A DNA stretch of 64,000 nt from Terrimonas pollutisoli (GTDB lineage: Bacteria; Bacteroidota; Bacteroidia; Chitinophagales; Chitinophagaceae). The position numbers were made by a program, and so were the translations under genes. The notes below the pieces were generated by a model. It was given only the letters and a program-made list of their open reading frames with translations, did not search any database and was not told the DNA's origin. Shown piece by piece: positions 34,165 to 45,500 of this stretch (position 1 is the first letter of the stretch; each line of letters opens with the position of its first letter). Where the stretch lies: contig NZ_JARKNA010000001.1 in the NCBI RefSeq assembly GCF_029360765.1, forward strand, positions 372,001 through 436,000. The letters are read 5' to 3'.

Positions 34165-37100
34165 TAGGTAAAATTTTCTGCGTTAAGTTCTATAACAGTT
34201 AATTTATAATCCCGATCGTTATCGGTGTTTACCGGGAGTGTAAGAACAAAGATGTTGAAGCCATCTATTGGTTCTTTTAAGTCCAGCGTCCCTTTGTGTA
34301 GTTCAGTGAGAGCACGGGAAATAGCCAATCCTATACCCGTACCATTTTGATAATTGGTTTCTTTTATTCTAAAAAAAGGTTCAAAGATCTTTTCTTTACT
34401 CTCTGCAGGAATTAACAGACCATCATTTCTAAATTCAATATGAAATTCATTTTCCTTTTCCAGCCAGGTTAATTTTACATGGACAATGTTTTCAGCATAC
34501 TTAACAGCATTACTATATAAATTGGTTAAGATCTTTTGAAAAGAATCATTATCAACCAACGCATAAAAATCGTTGGATGGCAGGTCAAGCGAATAGGATA
34601 AATTTCGCTGATCGGCCAGTGGCTGAAAACTGGCATGGATGTCCTCTATTAATTCTGTGATATTGATTTTTTCAAAATTCAGGCTGAATCCTTTTGCTTC
34701 TATCTTTCTAAAATCCAGTAGCTGGTTGGAAATATCAAGCAAACGGTTGGTGTTCCGTTCCATAATGCGGAGGTTGTTCTTTATTTCCGGGACCTTATCT
34801 GCATGGTTCATGATATTTTCCATCGGGCCCTGAATTAACGTTAAGGGTGTTCTTATTTCGTGGGCAATATTGGTAAAGAATTCAATTTTGTTTTGGTACA
34901 GTTCTTTTTCAGTCTTATGCGCCAAAAGTTCAATTTTCCGCTGGTGCTTTTCATTAATCCTGTTATGATAAATACGAAAAACAACATACACGATAGCGAT
35001 GATCAAAACTGAATATAGTAAATAGGCCAGTTTGCTTTTCCAAAAAGGAGGCAATATTTCTATTCTTAGACTTGTTTCTTCTTTATTCCATATACCGCTA
35101 CTGTTTGCGGCTTTTACTTTGAACGTATAAACTCCGGGCGGTAATTCGGTGAAATAAGCCTTTCGGTATGTCTTCAGTGGTGTCCAATCATTATCAAGGC
35201 CTTCCATCTTATACGCATATTCATTCGTCTCGGGGGAGGTGTAACTCAAAGCTGCAAAATCAATGCTGAATGTTGACTGATCATGTTGTAACGTAATTTG
35301 GTCCGTGTAAGTAATTGACTTTTTGAGTGGTGATTTTTTCCCGTTTACAACCAACTCCTTATCGTATAACTGTATCCCTGTGATGTAAACGGGAGGTGTT
35401 ACAGTGTTGCTGGTAAATTTCTCAGGAACAAAACTGATCATGCCTTTTACGCTCCCAAAATACATTCTTCCGGTCGAATCCTTATAAGCAGAATTCCAGT
35501 TGAACTGATCATTAAGTAATCCATCAGCAACCGTATAAACTTTTATCGATTCTGAAATCGGGTTAAAACATATAAGCCCTTTAGTAGAGCTGATCCATAA
35601 ATTATTTTTTTTGTCTTCCAGTATTTTAAAAAGAAAATTACTCGGCAGCCCGTTTGTAATGTTGTAAGTCTTAAATTTTCTTATTTGTGGATCATATTTA
35701 CTCAACCCCCCTTCGGTAGCGAACCATAAATTGCCACGGCTGTCCCTGAATTGTCCGTTCACCATATTATTGGGCAGGGAATCTGTGCTTTTAAAATTTG
35801 CCCTGAAATTGCTGATCAATCCGTTTTTTTGATTGAGTGTAAAAACTCCATTACCGAGTGTACAGATCCACAGCAAGCCGTTTTCATCTTCTAAAATTGA
35901 TTGGGTCTGGAATGGAAATCCGGCCACTGGTGAAAATGAATCAGTCAGTTTGTTATATTGAAAAAGTCCTTCCCAGGTACCCACCAGTATATTTCCTGAT
36001 TTTGTTTTATAGAGATGAACGATGAAATTGCTGGCAAACGAATTTTTGCCTGCAGTATAATGCTTTATTATTTTGCCTGTTTTCAGGTTCATCCGGTCAA
36101 GGCCATATTGATAAGTTCCAATCCATAGTTCATCGTCCACTATGAGAAGGCCATGTATGTTTGAGTAGGAAATGCTTCCTTTTTTCCCGTCAGGAACAAA
36201 ATGCTCAAATACTTTTGTTTTTACATTGAGCTTATTCAATCCGGCGTCTTCTGTACCGATCCATAAATTACCCCGGCCATCGGGACAAATTTCATGTACA
36301 CCATTTCCTTTAATAGAGTTGATCCCATCCCGCGAAAAATATTTTTCGAACGAAGTGTACGGATAAGAGTAATAACTGATACCTCCGAATCTTGTGCCGG
36401 CCCATATACCTCCTTCTTTATCCCTGTATAATGTGTTAATTGCATTATCAGAAATAGAATAGCTATTGTTATACTGCATGCGGAGACTGGTAAATTTTCC
36501 ACCATTGATGTTATAGATAAACAGCCCGTATTCAGTTGCCGCCCAATATTCATCTTCCGAATATTGAATAAAATCTTTTGCGAATATTTCAGTTTTGTCG
36601 TGATTGTAGATGAGAAGATCTTTGTACGCTTTTGTTTTAATATCAAAAAGTTTTATTCCCTGGTTTAATGTACCTACCAGTAATGAACCTTTATTGGTAT
36701 TGAAAATCTTAGTTATGTACCTGCCGGGAGTTGTCCGGGATTTTGAAAAAAGATCATAGGATGTAAATCGATCAGTGGCTTTATCATATTTATTAATAAA
36801 ACCATTGGAAGTCGCAACCCACACAGTTCCATCCTGATCCTTACAGATAGATGTCGCCAGGATTTCCTGTGGATAGGAACGAACCGTTTTGCTATTCTCA
36901 TTATAGGAGTTGAGTGTTTTGTTCACAGTAAACCAAATATTTCCGCTGTTGTCTTTACAAAGAGCCCTGACCTCTTTGTGGGAAGTAAAGGGTATTAGCT
37001 CAAAGCTTTGATCCATGGGGTCGTGGTAGTATAACCCTTTTGCAGTTCCAACCAGGATTTTGCCATTATCAGTGGTAAGCAACGAAAAGACAGAATTATT

Positions 37101-37361
37101 GCCGAGACTTTTTGGGTTGGCAGGATCATTTCTAAAGACTTTAAAGGTGTAGCCATCAAACCGGTTTAAGCCGTCGATGGTTCCGAACCACATAAACCCT
37201 TTTTTGTCCATGGCACTACAAAGCACCGTATTATTTGAAAGACCATGTTCTACCTCGTAATGCCTGAAATAATAGGGAGACTGTCCGACTGCTATAGCTG
37301 GTGAAAGGACCAATGAAAACAGTAGCAGCGATAGTGATAGCCTGATTGACAAATATGGCAA
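34164..37361 (-). CDS. HTCS-type sensor kinase with two-component propeller, split from its regulator
   Basis: About 1065 residues. The open frame extends to a GTG at 37532, but no ATG precedes the signal peptide; a TTG at 37361 or 37352 puts a normal signal peptide first (LSLSLLLFSLVLSPAIAVGQ), so the true start is uncertain. The periplasmic part is a double reg_prop beta-propeller (repeats such as KGFMWFGTIDGLNRFDGYTF, GNLWIGTEDAGLNKL), then a Y_Y_Y domain (TYRKAYFTELPPGVYTFKVKA). One membrane helix (LAYLLYSVLIIAIVYVVF) leads to HisKA (FTNIAHEIRTPLTLIQGP) and HATPase (NGTGIGLAISRAL). It lacks the fused receiver and HTH usual in HTCS; these are in the overlapping next gene. Confidence 0.92.
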   Translation of the reverse strand: MPYLSIRLSLSLLLFSLVLSPAIAVGQSPYYFRHYEVEHGLSNNTVLCSAMDKKGFMWFGTIDGLNRFDGYTFKVFRNDPANPKSLGNNSVFSLLTTDNGKILVGTAKGLYYHDPMDQSFELIPFTSHKEVRALCKDNSGNIWFTVNKTLNSYNENSKTVRSYPQEILATSICKDQDGTVWVATSNGFINKYDKATDRFTSYDLFSKSRTTPGRYITKIFNTNKGSLLVGTLNQGIKLFDIKTKAYKDLLIYNHDKTEIFAKDFIQYSEDEYWAATEYGLFIYNINGGKFTSLRMQYNNSYSISDNAINTLYRDKEGGIWAGTRFGGISYYSYPYTSFEKYFSRDGINSIKGNGVHEICPDGRGNLWIGTEDAGLNKLNVKTKVFEHFVPDGKKGSISYSNIHGLLIVDDELWIGTYQYGLDRMNLKTGKIIKHYTAGKNSFASNFIVHLYKTKSGNILVGTWEGLFQYNKLTDSFSPVAGFPFQTQSILEDENGLLWICTLGNGVFTLNQKNGLISNFRANFKSTDSLPNNMVNGQFRDSRGNLWFATEGGLSKYDPQIRKFKTYNITNGLPSNFLFKILEDKKNNLWISSTKGLICFNPISESIKVYTVADGLLNDQFNWNSAYKDSTGRMYFGSVKGMISFVPEKFTSNTVTPPVYITGIQLYDKELVVNGKKSPLKKSITYTDQITLQHDQSTFSIDFAALSYTSPETNEYAYKMEGLDNDWTPLKTYRKAYFTELPPGVYTFKVKAANSSGIWNKEETSLRIEILPPFWKSKLAYLLYSVLIIAIVYVVFRIYHNRINEKHQRKIELLAHKTEKELYQNKIEFFTNIAHEIRTPLTLIQGPMENIMNHADKVPEIKNNLRIMERNTNRLLDISNQLLDFRKIEAKGFSLNFEKINITELIEDIHASFQPLADQRNLSYSLDLPSNDFYALVDNDSFQKILTNLYSNAVKYAENIVHVKLTWLEKENEFHIEFRNDGLLIPAESKEKIFEPFFRIKETNYQNGTGIGLAISRALTELHKGTLDLKEPIDGFNIFVLTLPVNTDNDRDYKLTVIELNAENFT

Positions 37362-37772
37362 GTTTGGTTGCTTAAAGGTAACTGAAATTTCTAAGCGAAC
37401 AAGCCGCGATGCTTGCCGGATGGCTTGAGTATTGGAAGAATAAATTTGAGACGATTTGGACAAATTGCGAGACAAATGAAGCTTGAAAAACGAGGGATAA
37501 ATAGTTACTTCACATAAGTGTTTGTGTGACACTTAATTGCCGCGATTGTTGTTCACCTATAATGAATGCTGTATGATGAAAGTAACCTCACTCTTATCCG
37601 GAGTGCTTTTGGAAGAGGCACGCCAAAAAAAATCTTTTTTTTATTTTTTTTCTGCGCCAGACAGAAGTTTTAGTAGCGGATAGCTTGTTTAAATGCGCAA
37701 AGAGATTTTCAATTGCCTTAATATTCTCCTTCCAATCTGCTAATTGTTTTTCTAACAACTTCAACTAAACTT

Positions 37773-40745
37773 ATGAGTTACTGTTTTATTTACCTTTCAC
37801 CTTCCCGGCTTATACGTGCTGTTGTATTTATAGCTCTGCTTTTTTTGAGTACTACAATTTTTGCACAGGTGCAGGTGCAGGGAAAGGTAACCGATAACAA
37901 TAATGTTCCCCTGCCTGGTGCCACTGTCACCACCAAAGGAACCACCAGCGGTACCAGCACCAATGCTGAGGGCAATTTCACCATTTCTGTACCGAATCAA
38001 CAAGCTGTGCTTGTTTTTTCATCCGTAGGTTACATGACACAGGAAGTGCCGGTCGGTAATAGAACGACAATCGATCTTCAACTGACTCCCCAGGCCGGTA
38101 CTTTAAATGAAGTGGTGGTCGTGGGTTATGGTACCCAAAGAAGGAAGGAAGTAACCAGTGCTGTAGCTACTGTAAGCGCTGAGCAATTTAATAAGGGAAA
38201 CATCGGCAACGTTGCTCAATTGCTACAAGGTAAAGTTGCAGGCTTGTCTATCTCAAGGCCCGGGGGCAATCCTAATGCTGGATTTACCATGCGTTTAAGG
38301 GGTTTATCTACTTTGGGTGCTAATAGCTCTCCATTAATTGTAGTGGATGGTCAGGTTGGTGCTGATATCAACACAGTAGATCCAAATGATATTCAAAGTA
38401 TAGACGTGTTGAAAGATGCTGCATCAGCCGCTATCTATGGTACGCGGGGCTCATCTGGCGTAATTATTATTACTACAAAAAGAGGTGGAAGGATACCGAC
38501 TGTAACATATAATGGAACGGTAACTGCCGAGGTGCCGGGTAAATTTACTCCTCATATGACAGCTGCGGAGTTTAAAGCCGCCGGCGGCCGCGACCTTGGT
38601 GCAGAAACCGACTGGAATGAGGAAATTACAAGAACTGCATATTCACATGTTCACAATCTGTCTCTTGCTGGTAGCGGAGGTAATGGAACTAATTATATTG
38701 CCTCATTTAACTATCGTGATGTGCAAGGTGTTGCTATAAGAACGGGCTTCGATCAAATCAATGGTCACTTTGGTCTTACGCAAAAGGCTTTAAAAGACAG
38801 GGTTACTTTTACCTTGGATGCAAACGCTACAAGGCGTACTTCTAAGTTTGGTTTTGACAGAGCATTTCAGTATGCAACGATTTTTAATCCAACAGCTCCG
38901 CGTCGTACTACCGATTCTGCTAACACCGGGCTCAACTATACAGGTAGTGGGTATGTAGAACAAAACTTTGTGGAATATGCAAATCCACTGGCGGTGCTCG
39001 AGCAAAATACTAACGAGGGGGTTCTTAAAAGAATGAACATTAATGCTTCTGCAAGCTTTGAGATCATTAAGGGATTAAGACTTCTTGGACGGTATGCACA
39101 GGAGAACACCAGCAATTATAGGTGGGTTTACCTTCCCAAGACCTCATTTGACACACGTTTAATTCCCGGTGGCAGTGGCTTTGACCGTAAAGGTTTGGCT
39201 CAAAAACAGGATGATGAAAATTACAACAAGCTATTTGAAACAACTCTTTCTTATGATAAAAGAGTATTTAATGAGTTTAACCTTGCGGCTGTAGTGGGTT
39301 ATTCTTATCAGGACTTTTTGAACAATGGCTTTTTAGTGCGTGCCGGCGATTTTCTTACAGATATAACATCCGAAAACTTTGCCAGTGCTGCTGATTTCAA
39401 AAACAATAAAGCAGAAGCCACCAGTTATAAAGATGGCTCAAGATTAATTGCATTTTTCGGCAGACTGAACCTTAACTACAAAGATTTGGCGTTCCTCTCG
39501 GCTAGTTTGAGAAGGGAAGGTTCGACACAATTCGGTGAACGTAACAAATGGGGTAATTTTCCTGCCATCAGTGCCGGTCTTGACATTAGCAGGCTTACAG
39601 ATATAGCTCGTGTAAACTCTCTTAAACTCAGAGCAAGCTATGGTATAACCGGAGCCTTACCTCCAAGGTCTTATCTCTCGCTCTTCCTGTATGGGCCAAC
39701 AGCTAATAACTTTTTGTACAATGGTAATTATATTCCTGCTTATGAGCCAACGCAAAACGATAATCCAGACTTAAAATGGGAAAGAAAAGCAGAATTTGAT
39801 GTGGGGCTTGACTTTGCATTATTTAACAGCCGCCTGACAGGTACTGTTGACTACTACAATCGTAAAACCTCTGATTTGTTGTTTAACGCTACCGTACCTG
39901 TTCCTCCCTTTCCAACTAACAGAAGGTGGATGAATATCGGGACAATGGAGAATAAAGGAGTAGAAGTCTTGTTGGCATATGATGTATTTAAAAATAAAAT
40001 CTTTAACTGGAATACTTCAGTAAATTTTTCAACCTTCAGTGTTGAACTTACCAAACTGAATAAAGAACTTGCTGGTAACATAATTGGAGCAAGTAACCTT
40101 GGTTCTCCAGGCCAGGAACAAACTCAAATTACCCGTGCTGTAGAAGGTGAGAAAATTGGTATTATTTGGGGGTCTATTTTTAGAGGGGTAGACGATAATG
40201 GTAAATTTTTGTTTGACGATGGTCACGGAAAGACTACAGCACTTGACACTTTCAAAACAAAAATTGGTAATGGCTTGCCCAAGTTCGAATTAGGTTGGAC
40301 CAACACATTCCGCTATAACAATTGGGATTTAAACTTCTTCCTTAGAGGCTCGTTTGGACATGACCTGGTAAATACGTATCGTGCCTTCTTTGAAAGTTCA
40401 GCACCCACTATAATCGCCAGCTATAATGTTGTAAAATCGAAGTACTTTAATCCTAAATTGAACGATTCTCAAACATTCAGCGACCTCTTTGTCGAAAATG
40501 CCTCTTTTGTTAAACTGGATAATGCCACTCTTGGATATACTTTTAATTTTAAAGGAGATGGTGCTATCAAAGGGCTACGAGCATATATTAACGGACAAAA
40601 TTTATTTGTAATAACAGATTATACCGGTGTTGACCCTGAGGTGAGATATGCTTATGGCGGTAATATCCTGGCTCCCGGTGTTGATGCAAGAGATACATGG
40701 GTGCGTACCCGGTCATACACTCTCGGCGTGAATCTTAAGTTTTAA
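37773..40745 (+). CDS. SusC/RagA family TonB-dependent transporter without STN domain
   Basis: A 990-residue outer-membrane transporter. The signal peptide (about 1-31) leads directly into the CarboxypepD_reg-like domain (VQGKVTDNNNVPLPGATVTT) with no STN. The TonB-contact segment LNEVVVVGYGTQRRKEV precedes the plug (MRLRGLSTLGANSSPLIVVD, DVLKDAASAAIYGTRGSSGV), and the barrel ends SYTLGVNLKF. Lack of STN fits control by the divergent two-component pair rather than a FecR relay. It is followed 34 bases later by its SusD partner. Confidence 0.97.
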   Translation: MSYCFIYLSPSRLIRAVVFIALLFLSTTIFAQVQVQGKVTDNNNVPLPGATVTTKGTTSGTSTNAEGNFTISVPNQQAVLVFSSVGYMTQEVPVGNRTTIDLQLTPQAGTLNEVVVVGYGTQRRKEVTSAVATVSAEQFNKGNIGNVAQLLQGKVAGLSISRPGGNPNAGFTMRLRGLSTLGANSSPLIVVDGQVGADINTVDPNDIQSIDVLKDAASAAIYGTRGSSGVIIITTKRGGRIPTVTYNGTVTAEVPGKFTPHMTAAEFKAAGGRDLGAETDWNEEITRTAYSHVHNLSLAGSGGNGTNYIASFNYRDVQGVAIRTGFDQINGHFGLTQKALKDRVTFTLDANATRRTSKFGFDRAFQYATIFNPTAPRRTTDSANTGLNYTGSGYVEQNFVEYANPLAVLEQNTNEGVLKRMNINASASFEIIKGLRLLGRYAQENTSNYRWVYLPKTSFDTRLIPGGSGFDRKGLAQKQDDENYNKLFETTLSYDKRVFNEFNLAAVVGYSYQDFLNNGFLVRAGDFLTDITSENFASAADFKNNKAEATSYKDGSRLIAFFGRLNLNYKDLAFLSASLRREGSTQFGERNKWGNFPAISAGLDISRLTDIARVNSLKLRASYGITGALPPRSYLSLFLYGPTANNFLYNGNYIPAYEPTQNDNPDLKWERKAEFDVGLDFALFNSRLTGTVDYYNRKTSDLLFNATVPVPPFPTNRRWMNIGTMENKGVEVLLAYDVFKNKIFNWNTSVNFSTFSVELTKLNKELAGNIIGASNLGSPGQEQTQITRAVEGEKIGIIWGSIFRGVDDNGKFLFDDGHGKTTALDTFKTKIGNGLPKFELGWTNTFRYNNWDLNFFLRGSFGHDLVNTYRAFFESSAPTIIASYNVVKSKYFNPKLNDSQTFSDLFVENASFVKLDNATLGYTFNFKGDGAIKGLRAYINGQNLFVITDYTGVDPEVRYAYGGNILAPGVDARDTWVRTRSYTLGVNLKF

Positions 40746-40779
40746 TTTTTTTGAATCATTTTGTCAAAATTAGTTTGAT

Positions 40780-42390
40780 ATGAGAATTTTATCTGTTGCA
40801 AAATATTCTTTCATGGGCTTGCTTTTGATATCTGCTTCCTGTACCAAGCTTGATGAAAAAGAACTGGTCTCGGGGTTGGCTACTAATCTGAACTTTGGAC
40901 AAACCGATGCGGAAGTAGTATCTCTTTTAGCGGCGGCCTATACAAATCTTTATGGCAGCTTTGGCGCTGATGGAAATATCATGCGTCTGCAGGAAGTACC
41001 TTCTGATGAAGTAGTGGTACCAACAAGAGGACCGGACTGGGGAGATGGTGGCCATTGGGTACGTCTAAAATTACATACGTACAAACCTAATGACGGGGGA
41101 CCTGAAAACACATGGGGGTTTCTTTTCAAAGGAGTAAATACCTGCAACCGGGTGCTGGCAATATTGGAGCCAATAGGCACTCCTTCTTCTGAAAAATTTA
41201 TGACAGAAATAAAGGCATTAAGAGCCATTTATTATTATTGGCTGCTTGACCTGTTTGGCAATGTTCCCATTAGCACCGATTTTGCAAAAACTGATCCGCC
41301 ACCAAATAATACCCGCAAAGAAGTATATGATTTTGTGGAGAAAGAGTTAACCGATGCACTTCCCGATTTGCAACAAACAGGACCCAATGATAACGCTACT
41401 TATGGAAGAGTAAACTATTATACTGCCAAAGCTGTGCTGGCTAAATTATATTTGAACGCCGAAGTTTATACCGGCACGGCTCAGTGGGATAAATGTATTG
41501 CCGCCTGCGATGATATTATTAATTCAGGTAAGTATGCTTTAATGCCCAACTATAGAGATAATTTCAAGAAAGACAATAAAGGTTCTACAGAGTTTATTTG
41601 GGTAATCCCCTATGATGAAGTGCAGGCAAGAGGTTTTAATCTTCCTCACATGACTTTGCACATGGAAAGCCAGGAAACATACAAAATGACCGCACAACCA
41701 TGGAATGGCTGGGCATCGGTTCAGGAATTTTATAATTCCTATATTGATCCTGTTCAAAACCCTGGCCCGCAAGACTCTGTTATTGGTACGAGTCCGAACG
41801 GTGCAAAGGTGTTAGGAACAAAAGATAGAAGGCTAAGCAATTTTATCGTAGGGCCACAATATAAGTCTGATGGCGTTACACGTCTTACAGATAATGCCGC
41901 TGATCCCACAGATCCTGATAGTACTCTTGTTACTTATACTCCCTATATCAATGAATTATTCCCCGGAGCCTGGCGGCAATCCGGTGCTCGTATCGGCAAA
42001 TACGAATTTTATAGAAACATGACAGGTCAATTAAGCAACGATTTCGTTCTTTTCCGTTATGCTGACATATTATTGACAAAAGCAGAAGCTGTGGCAAGAA
42101 AAGCTACTAACTGGAATGATCCTGCCGCCCTGGCGATCGTTAATGAGATAAGAACAATGCATGGCGGTGTTGATCCTTATGTAACCATGACGGCAGGCAC
42201 ATTTTTGGCAGAAAGAGGCAGAGAAATGTTTTTTGAAACCACGAGAAGGCAGGATATGATACGCTTTGGAACATATAATGCCGCTTTCAAGTTCCATCCT
42301 GCTGATGCCAGCGCACATGTGAACATTTTCCCGATACCTGAAAGTGTGATTAATGCAAATAAAAATTTAAAACAGAACCCCGGATATTAA
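40780..42390 (+). CDS. SusD/RagB family nutrient-binding lipoprotein
   Basis: A 536-residue surface lipoprotein partner of the preceding SusC. The lipobox is LLISASCTKLDEKEL. TPR helices include EIKALRAIYYYWLLDLFGNVPI; the C-terminal part has FVLFRYADILLTKAEAVARK, IVNEIRTMHG and IFPIPESVINAN near the end. A hairpin terminator lies 38 bases downstream. The substrate cannot be deduced. Confidence 0.95.
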   Translation: MRILSVAKYSFMGLLLISASCTKLDEKELVSGLATNLNFGQTDAEVVSLLAAAYTNLYGSFGADGNIMRLQEVPSDEVVVPTRGPDWGDGGHWVRLKLHTYKPNDGGPENTWGFLFKGVNTCNRVLAILEPIGTPSSEKFMTEIKALRAIYYYWLLDLFGNVPISTDFAKTDPPPNNTRKEVYDFVEKELTDALPDLQQTGPNDNATYGRVNYYTAKAVLAKLYLNAEVYTGTAQWDKCIAACDDIINSGKYALMPNYRDNFKKDNKGSTEFIWVIPYDEVQARGFNLPHMTLHMESQETYKMTAQPWNGWASVQEFYNSYIDPVQNPGPQDSVIGTSPNGAKVLGTKDRRLSNFIVGPQYKSDGVTRLTDNAADPTDPDSTLVTYTPYINELFPGAWRQSGARIGKYEFYRNMTGQLSNDFVLFRYADILLTKAEAVARKATNWNDPAALAIVNEIRTMHGGVDPYVTMTAGTFLAERGREMFFETTRRQDMIRFGTYNAAFKFHPADASAHVNIFPIPESVINANKNLKQNPGY

Positions 42391-42427
42391 GTTTCTCTCA
42401 TCCATAAGCAGTAAGTTTAGCAATCAA

Positions 42428-42453
42428 AACAGGCGAATTTTTTCGCCTGTTTC
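42428..42453 (+). terminator. Hairpin terminator after the second SusD gene
   Basis: AACAGGCGAA (42428-42437) pairs perfectly with TTCGCCTGTT (42442-42451) around TTTT. The 3' T tract is short (TTCTTC), so read-through into the VCBS-ASPIC gene at 42504 is possible. Confidence 0.65.
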
Positions 42454-42503
42454 TTCAATTATGGTGGGGACTGATTCAATGTGAAAAAACGATTAGTGTT
42501 GTC

Positions 42504-45500
42504 ATGAAGAGTGAACAATTTATTTTTCGAATAGTCATACTAGTTTTTCTTGTGGGCAGCGTATCAATTTTTGTTGCTGGCTGCACAGCGAAGAAAGATC
42601 CTGTTCGCCTGTTCACAAAGTTGCCTGGCGAAACTACCGGCATCAATTTTATCAACGCTGTTTCCTATACGGAAGAATTCAATCCCTATACCTTCAGGAA
42701 TTTTTTTAACGGTGGTGGCGTAGCCATCGGCGATATAAATAATGATGGATTACCCGATCTCTTTTTTTGCTCCAATCAACAGTCCAATAAACTTTATTTG
42801 AACAAAGGCAATTTTCAGTTTGAAGATATTACGGCTCAGTCGGGAATTGTTTCCGAAGGTGTTTGGTCAACAGGTGTTACGATGGCTGATGTAAACGGCG
42901 ACGGCTTGCTGGATATTTATGTATGTAAATCTGGTGATATAACAAGCCTGAACAGGAGCAATGAATTATTTATTAACCAGGGAAATTTAAAGTTTGTACC
43001 AAAAGCCAAAGAATACGGTTTGGATAATCGTGGCTTATCCACCCATGCTGCTTTCTTTGATTATGACAGGGACGGTGATTTGGATTGTTACCTGCTTAAT
43101 AATTCTTTTCGGTCTGTCGGTAATTATGATTTAGTAAAAGATGAGAGAGCATATGCGGATTCATTGGGCGGAAATAAGTTATACAGGAATGATGACAATC
43201 GTTTTACTGATGTTACATCGTCGTCAGGAATTTTCAGCAGTAAAATAGGATTTGGCCTGGGAGTTACTATTACAGACATTAATAAAGACGGCTGGCAGGA
43301 CATTTATGTATCCAATGATTTTTTTGAACGGGATTACTTTTATCTCAACCAGCAAAATGGTCATTTCGAAGAAGCGGCTGAAAAATATATCCGTGAACTT
43401 AGTATGAACTCAATGGGAGCCGATATTGCAGATATAAATAATGACGGCTATGCTGACATTTATGTAACGGATATGTTTCCGGAAAACGAAGAAAGAGTAA
43501 AAACAAAAACTGTTTTTGAAAATTGGGATAAGTACCAGGCTAATCTTACCAGCGGATATTACAAGCAATTTGTTCGGAATTCGCTGCAGTTAAACCAGGG
43601 AAGCATTGTAAACAAAGAAAACAGGAAGGAAACATATTTCAGCGAGATCAGCCGTTTTGCCAATGTATCAGCCACCGACTGGAGCTGGGGAGCTTTGATA
43701 ACGGACTTTGATAACGATGGCTTCAAAGATATTTTTGTAGCAAATGGTATTGCTAAAGACATCACCGACCAGGATTATATTCAATATACCAGCGGTGCTT
43801 ATAACGAAATAAAACAGCAAATACTCAATAAGGAAAAAAATGTAATTACCCGCCTCATAGATTTAATTCCATCGCATGCGATTCCAAATTATGCCTTTGC
43901 CAATAACGGCGACCTGACGTTTAGCAATAAAGCAAAAGAATGGGGATTAGACGAGCCATCATTTTCCAACGGATCGGCGTATGGAGATCTGGATGGAGAT
44001 GGTGATCTGGATTTAGTAGTGAACAATGTTAACATGCCTTGCTTTGTATACCGCAATGAAAGTGTACAGCAGCACCCGGAGAATAAATATTTAAAACTGT
44101 CATTGCAGGGAGAAGGCAAAAACCGTTATGGTCTTGGCAGTAAAGTAACGGTATGGTACAACAACACACTGGCTTACCAGGAGCAGATGCCGATGCGTGG
44201 TTTTGAATCAACAGTGGACTGTTGCCTGAACTTTGGACTGGGAAAATGCAGCATCATTGATTCAGTAGTGGTGGAATGGAATGATGGGAAGAAAAGTGTG
44301 CTAAAAAATGTAAAGCCCAACCAGCATATAACAGTAAAGCAAAAAGAAGCAGTGTTATCAGTTACCGGTTACCGGTTGCCAGTTGCCAGTAATCAGCAGT
44401 CAGCAACTATTTTCACTGAAAGCCTTACAAACTACGGGCTTGACTTTGTACATACAGAAAATCCCTTTGTAGATTTTAACCGTGACAAACTCACCTTCCA
44501 CATGCTGTCCACACAAGGCCCGCGGCTGGCCAAAGGAGATATCAATAAGGACGGACTGGAAGATATTTATATCTGCGGCGCCAAAGACCAGCCGGGAGTT
44601 TTATATCAGCAAACAAAGGAAGGAAGGTTTATCAAAACCAATGAATCGTTGCTGGCAGCAGATAAAGGAAGCGAAGATACCGATGCATTATTCTTTGATT
44701 GCGATGGTGATGGTGATGAAGACCTGTATGTATGCAGTGGTGGCAATGAATTTCCTGCCAAATCACTGGAGCTGATCGACCGGCTGTATATTAATGATGG
44801 CAAAGGGAAACTCACAAGATCAGCACCGGTACTTCCATCCTACAATTTTGAAGGCTCCTCCTGTGTAAGAGCAGCAGACTATGATGGTGATGGCGATATG
44901 GACCTGTTTGTGGGAACAAGAGTAAAACCAATGCAATATGGTTACCCCTGCAAAGGCTATATACTTCAAAACAATGGCAAAGGGATTTTTAAAGATGTAA
45001 CGGAGCAATTAGCCCCTTCACTAATCAAAGCCGGCATGATCACCGATGCGCAGTGGTTGGATTATGATAACGATGGAAAAATGGATTTGGCGGTGACTGG
45101 AGAATATATGCCGGTAAGATTGTATCACAATGAAAATGGAAAGTTTAAAGAAGTGACAGCAGCGGCGGGACTTGAAAAAAGCAATGGCTGGTGGAACAGG
45201 TTGGTGGTAGCCGATATAAACGGTGATGGTTATGCAGACATGATAGGTGGCAATCATGGACTGAACTCAAGATTTAAAGCCAGTGAAACAAAGCCGGTGA
45301 GTATGTATGTGAGTGATTTTGATGAGAATGGTTCGACGGAGCAGGTGGTGAGTTGTTATAATGGCGATCATGCATACCCGATGTCGTTGCGGCATGACCT
45401 GGTATCGGTGCTTCCCTATTTGAAGAAGAAGTACCTGAAGTACGAAGACTATAAATTGCAGGGAGTAGAAGATATTTTTACGGAAGCACAGCTGAGCAAA

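Noticed and set aside
44029-44211. Minus-strand frames repeated in both VCBS-ASPIC genes (also 47989-48171)
   Set aside because: They look conserved only because the sense-strand genes are near-identical there; they are antisense shadows.
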